A stretch of DNA of 64,000 nucleotides, taken from contig NZ_CACSJA010000019.1 of assembly GCF_902706035.1 (NCBI RefSeq), forward strand, positions 40,203-104,202, given 5' to 3'. The notes beneath the pieces are model-generated. The model saw nothing but the letters and a program-made list of their open reading frames with translations, did not search any database and was not told where the DNA came from. Every line of letters starts with the position of its first letter. Position 1 is the stretch's first letter. Source of the stretch: Pantoea sp. 18069 (lineage in GTDB: Bacteria; Pseudomonadota; Gammaproteobacteria; Burkholderiales; Burkholderiaceae_C). Made by a program: the position numbers and the translations under genes. Positions 60,749 to 64,000 of this stretch are shown one piece after another.

Positions 60749-61470
60749 CAGTGCGCCCCCAGATAAAGACTTTGAAGTTGTCCGTCCGCCAGCAGCTCCT
60801 GGCTCGCGGCACGGGCACGCACCTGCCCTGCCACCAGCACCAGTCCCTGGTCGGCAGCATCCAGGCCCAGGCGGGTGTTCTGCTCGATCATGAACAGCGT
60901 GACGCCGGTCTGCGCCACCCGCTGCACCACATCGAACAGACGCGATGCGTTCAATGGCGACAGCCCTGCCGAGGGCTCGTCCAGCGCCAGCAGGCGCGGT
61001 GAAGGCATGAGTGCTGCGCCCATGGCCACCATCTGTCGCTGACCGCCGCTGAGCAGTCCAGCCGCCACCTTCAGCTTGGGCTCGATTTCAGGGAACAGCG
61101 CCAGCACGGCATCGAGCCGCTCACGCAAGGCCTTGGCGCCGCCACGCGCGATGAACTCATGGCCCAGCTTGAGGTTGTCCAGCACCGAGAGGTTGCGAAA
61201 CACATTGGCCTCCTGCGGCACGTAGCCTATGCCAAGGCGCGCCCGGCCCGGTGCATCGACAGCCGTGATGTCACGGCCTTCCCACAGCACCCGGCCCGAT
61301 TGCGGGCGGATCAACCCGGTCACCACACGCATCAACGTGGACTTGCCGGAACCGTTGGGCCCCACCACCACCAGGCTGGCGCTGGGCGCCACATCCAGAC
61401 TCACGCCATGCAGCACGGCGCGCGCGCCATAGCCCGCGACGACCTCTTCGAGGCGAAGTTCACCCGTCAT
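60748..61470 (-). CDS. LIV-type ABC transporter ATP-binding protein (LivF-like)
   Basis: A 240-residue ATPase with Walker A GPNGSGKST, signature LLSGGQRQMVAMGAAL, Walker B LLALDEPSAGL and the LivF-type MIEQNTRLGL. The start MTGELRLEEVVAGYG overlaps the LivG-like stop; upstream Met codons lie in that gene. Confidence 0.9.
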   Translation of the reverse strand: MTGELRLEEVVAGYGARAVLHGVSLDVAPSASLVVVGPNGSGKSTLMRVVTGLIRPQSGRVLWEGRDITAVDAPGRARLGIGYVPQEANVFRNLSVLDNLKLGHEFIARGGAKALRERLDAVLALFPEIEPKLKVAAGLLSGGQRQMVAMGAALMPSPRLLALDEPSAGLSPLNASRLFDVVQRVAQTGVTLFMIEQNTRLGLDAADQGLVLVAGQVRARAASQELLADGQLQSLYLGAH

Positions 61471-62243
61471 TGCACGCCCCCCAGATACGCCTCGACCACC
61501 TGCGCGTTGGCCGCCACCTCGGCAAAGCTGCCATGCGTGAGCACGCTGCCCTGCGCAAGCACATACACCGGGTCGCACAGCGCGGCAATCATGTCCATGT
61601 TGTGCTCCACGATCGCAAAGCTCATGCCATCGGCCTGCAGACTGCGAATGAACTGCGCAATCTCGCCCACCAGCACGGGGTTCACCCCGGCGGCGGGTTC
61701 ATCGAGCAGCACCAGCCGCGGCTTGAGCATCAGGGCGCGGCACAGCTCCAGCAGTTTTTTCTGGCCGCCCGACAGGCTGTCGGCCCGGTCATGCGCCAGG
61801 CGCCACAGGCCTACGCGCTCCAGCAGCGACTGGGCATGCACCATGGCCTGCTCTTCGCAGCGGCGAGATGCCGAACTGTTGAGCAACGCATGCCAGAGCT
61901 TTTCACCGGGCTGGTCGGCCGCAGCCAGCAGCAGGTTTTCCAGAACGGTGAGCGCACCGAGCTCGCGCGAGATCTGGAACGTGCGGGTCAGCCCGGCCTG
62001 GGCGCGGCGGTGCACCGACAAGCGGGTGATGTCACGCCCATCGAATATCACCCTGCCGCCCTGGTGGGCCTGCTGGCCGCCCAGGACGTTGAACAGGGTG
62101 GATTTTCCCGCGCCATTGGGCCCGACAATGCCGGTGATACCGCCACGCGCAATGCGCAGGTGGGCACCGTCGAGCGCTACGAATTCGCCGAAACCTACGT
62201 TGACATCCTGGACAGTGAGTAAATCATCTGTCTGCAGTGTCAT
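61467..62243 (-). CDS. LIV-type ABC transporter ATP-binding protein (LivG-like)
   Basis: A 258-residue ATPase with Walker A GPNGAGKST, signature SLSGGQKKLLELCRAL, Walker B LVLLDEPAAGVNP and the switch His in IVEHNMDMIAALC. It overlaps the binding-protein stop by ATGA and the LivF-like start in the same way, so the five transporter genes are translationally chained. Confidence 0.9.
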   Translation of the reverse strand: MTLQTDDLLTVQDVNVGFGEFVALDGAHLRIARGGITGIVGPNGAGKSTLFNVLGGQQAHQGGRVIFDGRDITRLSVHRRAQAGLTRTFQISRELGALTVLENLLLAAADQPGEKLWHALLNSSASRRCEEQAMVHAQSLLERVGLWRLAHDRADSLSGGQKKLLELCRALMLKPRLVLLDEPAAGVNPVLVGEIAQFIRSLQADGMSFAIVEHNMDMIAALCDPVYVLAQGSVLTHGSFAEVAANAQVVEAYLGGVQ

Positions 62244-63457
62244 TTGGTGGTTCCCACCAGCTTGCTCACCCCATTGAGCACGCGGTAGTGACCGTAGTCC
62301 AGATCCACCTGGTCGCCATTGGGCGCAAAGCGGAAATCGGAAGTCGCGCCCGAGTAACGGAAAGGCTTGCCTTCACGGATGAGCTTCAGACCCTGCACGG
62401 GGTCATGCACGTTCGGGCCCTGGGCGTTGACGACGTTGGCAATTTCCTTGGTGAAGTCCACGGCCTTGGCGCTCTTGGCCTTTTCTATGGCCAGCGCCAG
62501 CACGTTGATCTCATCGAACACGTTGGCACCAAAGGCCACGATCGTGCCCTCGGGCTGCTGCGTCTGCTTGAGGTAAAGCTTGTAGGCATCACTGTTGCCC
62601 ACGGGCGTGGCCTGCACATGGTTCACGCCTTCGGCGGCGGCCTTGCCCACGTTCTGCACGAACTTGCCGCCGCTGTCTGCGGCATGGCTGAATGTGTAGA
62701 GCTTGCTTTCGTGGCCACTGCGATAGATCTCGCGAACGATTGCGCTGAACTCGGGGATGTAGCTCGGCAGGAAGACGGCGTCCGGCTTCTTGCTGAAGAT
62801 CTTCTCCACCTCTGCGCGGTACGACGGCTGATTGGGATTGAAGTAGATGGTGTCAATCACCTTGCCGCCCAGCTTCTGGAAGCGCTCGGCAAAGGGCTTG
62901 ACGGTGCTGAGCGTGAAAGGCGTCTGCAGCACCAGGATGGATGCCGTCTTGGCGCCATCCTTCGCCGCCACATTGGCGAAGGCCTGTCCCCAGTTCTTGC
63001 CATTGGTCTGGAAGCGCCAGACCAGGCCCTTGTTGTCGCCTTCGGTCAACTCGTCGGCCGAGCCCACCGGAAGCAAGGCCACATTCTTCTCCAGCGCGAC
63101 AGGACGCACCGCCAGCGCCACGGCGCTGCTCCAGACCCCGGTGATGGCGACCACGCCATCCACATCAATGAGCTTGCGCGCCGCAGAGACACCGGCAGTC
63201 GGCGTCGTTTCATCGTCCGCAACCACGATCTCCAGCTGGCGACCCAGCACACCACCGTTGGCGTTGATATAAGCCGCGGCAGACTTCGCAGCGGTTTCCT
63301 CTTCCTTGCCATAAGGGCCACCGCTACCGGTCAGCGGCGCGAGCAAACCAATACGAATAGGCGCCGCTGCCGGGGTGGCGGCATACGCTGCCGCACTGCC
63401 CAAAAGACCCACAACCATGCTGACCAAGCTTGCTTTCCCCAATCCGCGCAGACCCAT
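62240..63457 (-). CDS. LIV-type ABC transporter substrate-binding protein
   Basis: A 405-residue type I periplasmic binding protein. The signal peptide ends near AYA|AT (about 26). The mature start is IRIGLLAPLTGSGGPYGKEE, with LEIVVADDETTPTAGVSAAR and the ADSGGKFVQNVGKAAAEGVN segment. The ATG at 63457 has GAGG 8 bp upstream; a TTG ten codons earlier is unsupported. It is the first gene of the seven-gene operon, so its ligand should be the substrate of the monooxygenase at the end. Confidence 0.88.
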   Translation of the reverse strand: MGLRGLGKASLVSMVVGLLGSAAAYAATPAAAPIRIGLLAPLTGSGGPYGKEEETAAKSAAAYINANGGVLGRQLEIVVADDETTPTAGVSAARKLIDVDGVVAITGVWSSAVALAVRPVALEKNVALLPVGSADELTEGDNKGLVWRFQTNGKNWGQAFANVAAKDGAKTASILVLQTPFTLSTVKPFAERFQKLGGKVIDTIYFNPNQPSYRAEVEKIFSKKPDAVFLPSYIPEFSAIVREIYRSGHESKLYTFSHAADSGGKFVQNVGKAAAEGVNHVQATPVGNSDAYKLYLKQTQQPEGTIVAFGANVFDEINVLALAIEKAKSAKAVDFTKEIANVVNAQGPNVHDPVQGLKLIREGKPFRYSGATSDFRFAPNGDQVDLDYGHYRVLNGVSKLVGTTK

Positions 63458-63494
63458 ATCCAAATCCTCAAAAATTTGCTCTCCCAAGGCGTCC

Positions 63495-63511
63495 GCACAT
63501 CCCGGATGTGC
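63495..63511. promoter_or_regulatory. 17-bp palindrome upstream of the second transporter operon
   Basis: GCACATC-CCG-GATGTGC is a perfect inverted repeat 38 bp before the binding-protein start. It could be an operator. The rest of 63458-63622 carries no gene that I can support. Confidence 0.4.
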
Positions 63512-63622
63512 AGCCCAAACTCCCTGGTGCAGCGTTAAGGACGAGATTCTGCGCAGCCCCCTCGCAGATGAGAACTTGGTTTTTCAGCTTTGCAAACACG
63601 TCAACCGCATTTGTATCGACGC

Positions 63623-63727
63623 CTAAAAAGTGCTAGAAGAGAGCAAATAAATGCGTGAATCGCGAAGCTCCTTATCGTTGTACGGGCAGTAGATATGCCC
63701 CCAGGCGCGGTCCACGCCAACCATAGG
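63623..63727 (-). pseudogene. Possible 3' fragment of a gene interrupted by the group II intron
   Basis: Directly after the intron 3' end an open frame continues on the same strand (VDRAWGHIYCPYNDKELRDS) and ends after RIYLLSSSTF. Its conserved-looking CPYND segment suggests a real protein end, but I do not recognise the family and the 5' part lies beyond the intron, outside the window. It could equally be intergenic sequence open by chance. Confidence 0.3.
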
Positions 63728-64000
63728 ATCGGCATAGGGGGCCTCCATTCTTGGAGGCACCCCTGCCACATCACCCGGCATGCGGATCCGCACCGGGCGG
63801 TTCGAGAGCTTGAGGTCAAGACAATCTTGGCACTCCCAGCCGGTCAAAGTACGCAATCGTCAGCACGATCTTGATGACCCCATTGCTGTTGCGCCACCAG
63901 CGACGGCCGTTGACCGCCACTTGCTTTGCAACGTCATGCGTCGCCCCCCGCGCCTTGAGTTCCCGGTAGATGGTCCCGCCTCGCTTCCAATGCTTGAGCT
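63728..64000 (-). mobile_element. Group II intron, 3' part (domains IV-VI)
   Basis: After the maturase stop come domain V-like sequence at about 63767-63812 (GAACCGCCCGGTGCGG, ATCCGCATGCCGGG, TGATGTGGCAGGGG) and a domain VI hairpin (GCCTCC AAGAAT GGAGGC). The hairpin is followed by CCCCTATGCCGAT, the usual kind of intron 3' end. This places the 3' splice boundary at 63728. The intron continues past position 64000. Confidence 0.8.
63816..64000 (-). CDS. ltrA: Group II intron reverse transcriptase/maturase, C-terminal end
   Basis: The last 61 residues of the intron-encoded protein are visible: LKHWKRGGTIYRELKARGAT, then RRWWRNSNGVIKIVL and the end YFDRLGVPRLS. This is the typical C-terminus of LtrA-type proteins after the maturase domain. 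The reverse transcriptase domain lies outside the window. Activity cannot be judged from this part. Confidence 0.85.
   Translation of the reverse strand, partial: LKHWKRGGTIYRELKARGATHDVAKQVAVNGRRWWRNSNGVIKIVLTIAYFDRLGVPRLS

Noticed and set aside
59889..60860. N-terminal extension giving a 625-residue LivM protein
   Set aside because: The extension is the other reading frame of the LivH-like gene; the MTSYLIATL start with an ATGA overlap is the normal arrangement.

Overview
This window is GC-rich chromosomal DNA that reads as a betaproteobacterium of the family Comamonadaceae (Acidovorax/Comamonas/Delftia-like). The reasons are the gene order folC-SPOR-cvpA-purF-metZ, the many Bug/TTT periplasmic binding proteins beside CaiB-type CoA-transferases and LysR regulators, and two kinds of short intergenic hairpin repeat. 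The genus cannot be fixed from the sequence alone.

Positions 1-10.3 kb hold housekeeping genes: gltX (3' part cut by the window edge), metZ, purF, cvpA, a SPOR-domain divisome protein, folC, an ArsC/YffB-like protein, a glycine-zipper envelope protein, ppnP and argG. Two copies of a roughly 125-135 bp element with terminal inverted repeats lie here in opposite orientation (2543-2678 and 8236-8358), each directly after a stop codon. Three tandem hairpin units (10292-10548) separate argG from the next, convergent operon.

Positions 10.6-24.9 kb appear to be one minus-strand operon of 14 genes. It encodes two paralogous acyl-CoA dehydrogenases, an enoyl-CoA hydratase, an SDR dehydrogenase, a complete LIV-type ABC importer, a TetR regulator, two acyl-CoA ligases, an old-yellow-enzyme-like reductase and a thioesterase. 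Import, CoA activation and beta-oxidation-like breakdown of an unidentified organic acid is the natural reading. A perfect 9+9 bp palindrome lies just upstream of the first gene. Positions 25-33.5 kb carry a hemerythrin protein, membrane proteins (one of 23 residues), a LysR/TSUP pair, an IS21-type end remnant, and a LysR-controlled CaiB transferase/HMG-CoA-lyase-like/Bug operon. Positions 33.7-38 kb are an ECF sigma/FecR/TonB-receptor iron-uptake locus with a Fur-box-like site. Positions 38-47.7 kb hold two related modules facing each other (CoA enzyme + Bug protein + divergent LysR) with an AT-rich insertion between them. Then come ogt and an isolated 1101-residue SF1 helicase.

The most interesting system is at 52.1-56.7 kb: a family 2A encapsulin operon (rhodanese, serine O-acetyltransferase, XRE regulator, SrpI-type shell protein, and a cysteine desulfurase with a 235-residue disordered cargo extension). 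It should form a protein nanocompartment for sulfur handling. Cysteine-precursor synthesis, desulfurisation and persulfide transfer are encoded together. Next to it, on the same strand, is a seven-gene ABC-importer/flavin-monooxygenase/CMD operon (57.0-63.5 kb) that could release sulfur or nitrogen from an organic substrate. The window ends inside a group II intron (3' end at 63728) with the C-terminus of its maturase.
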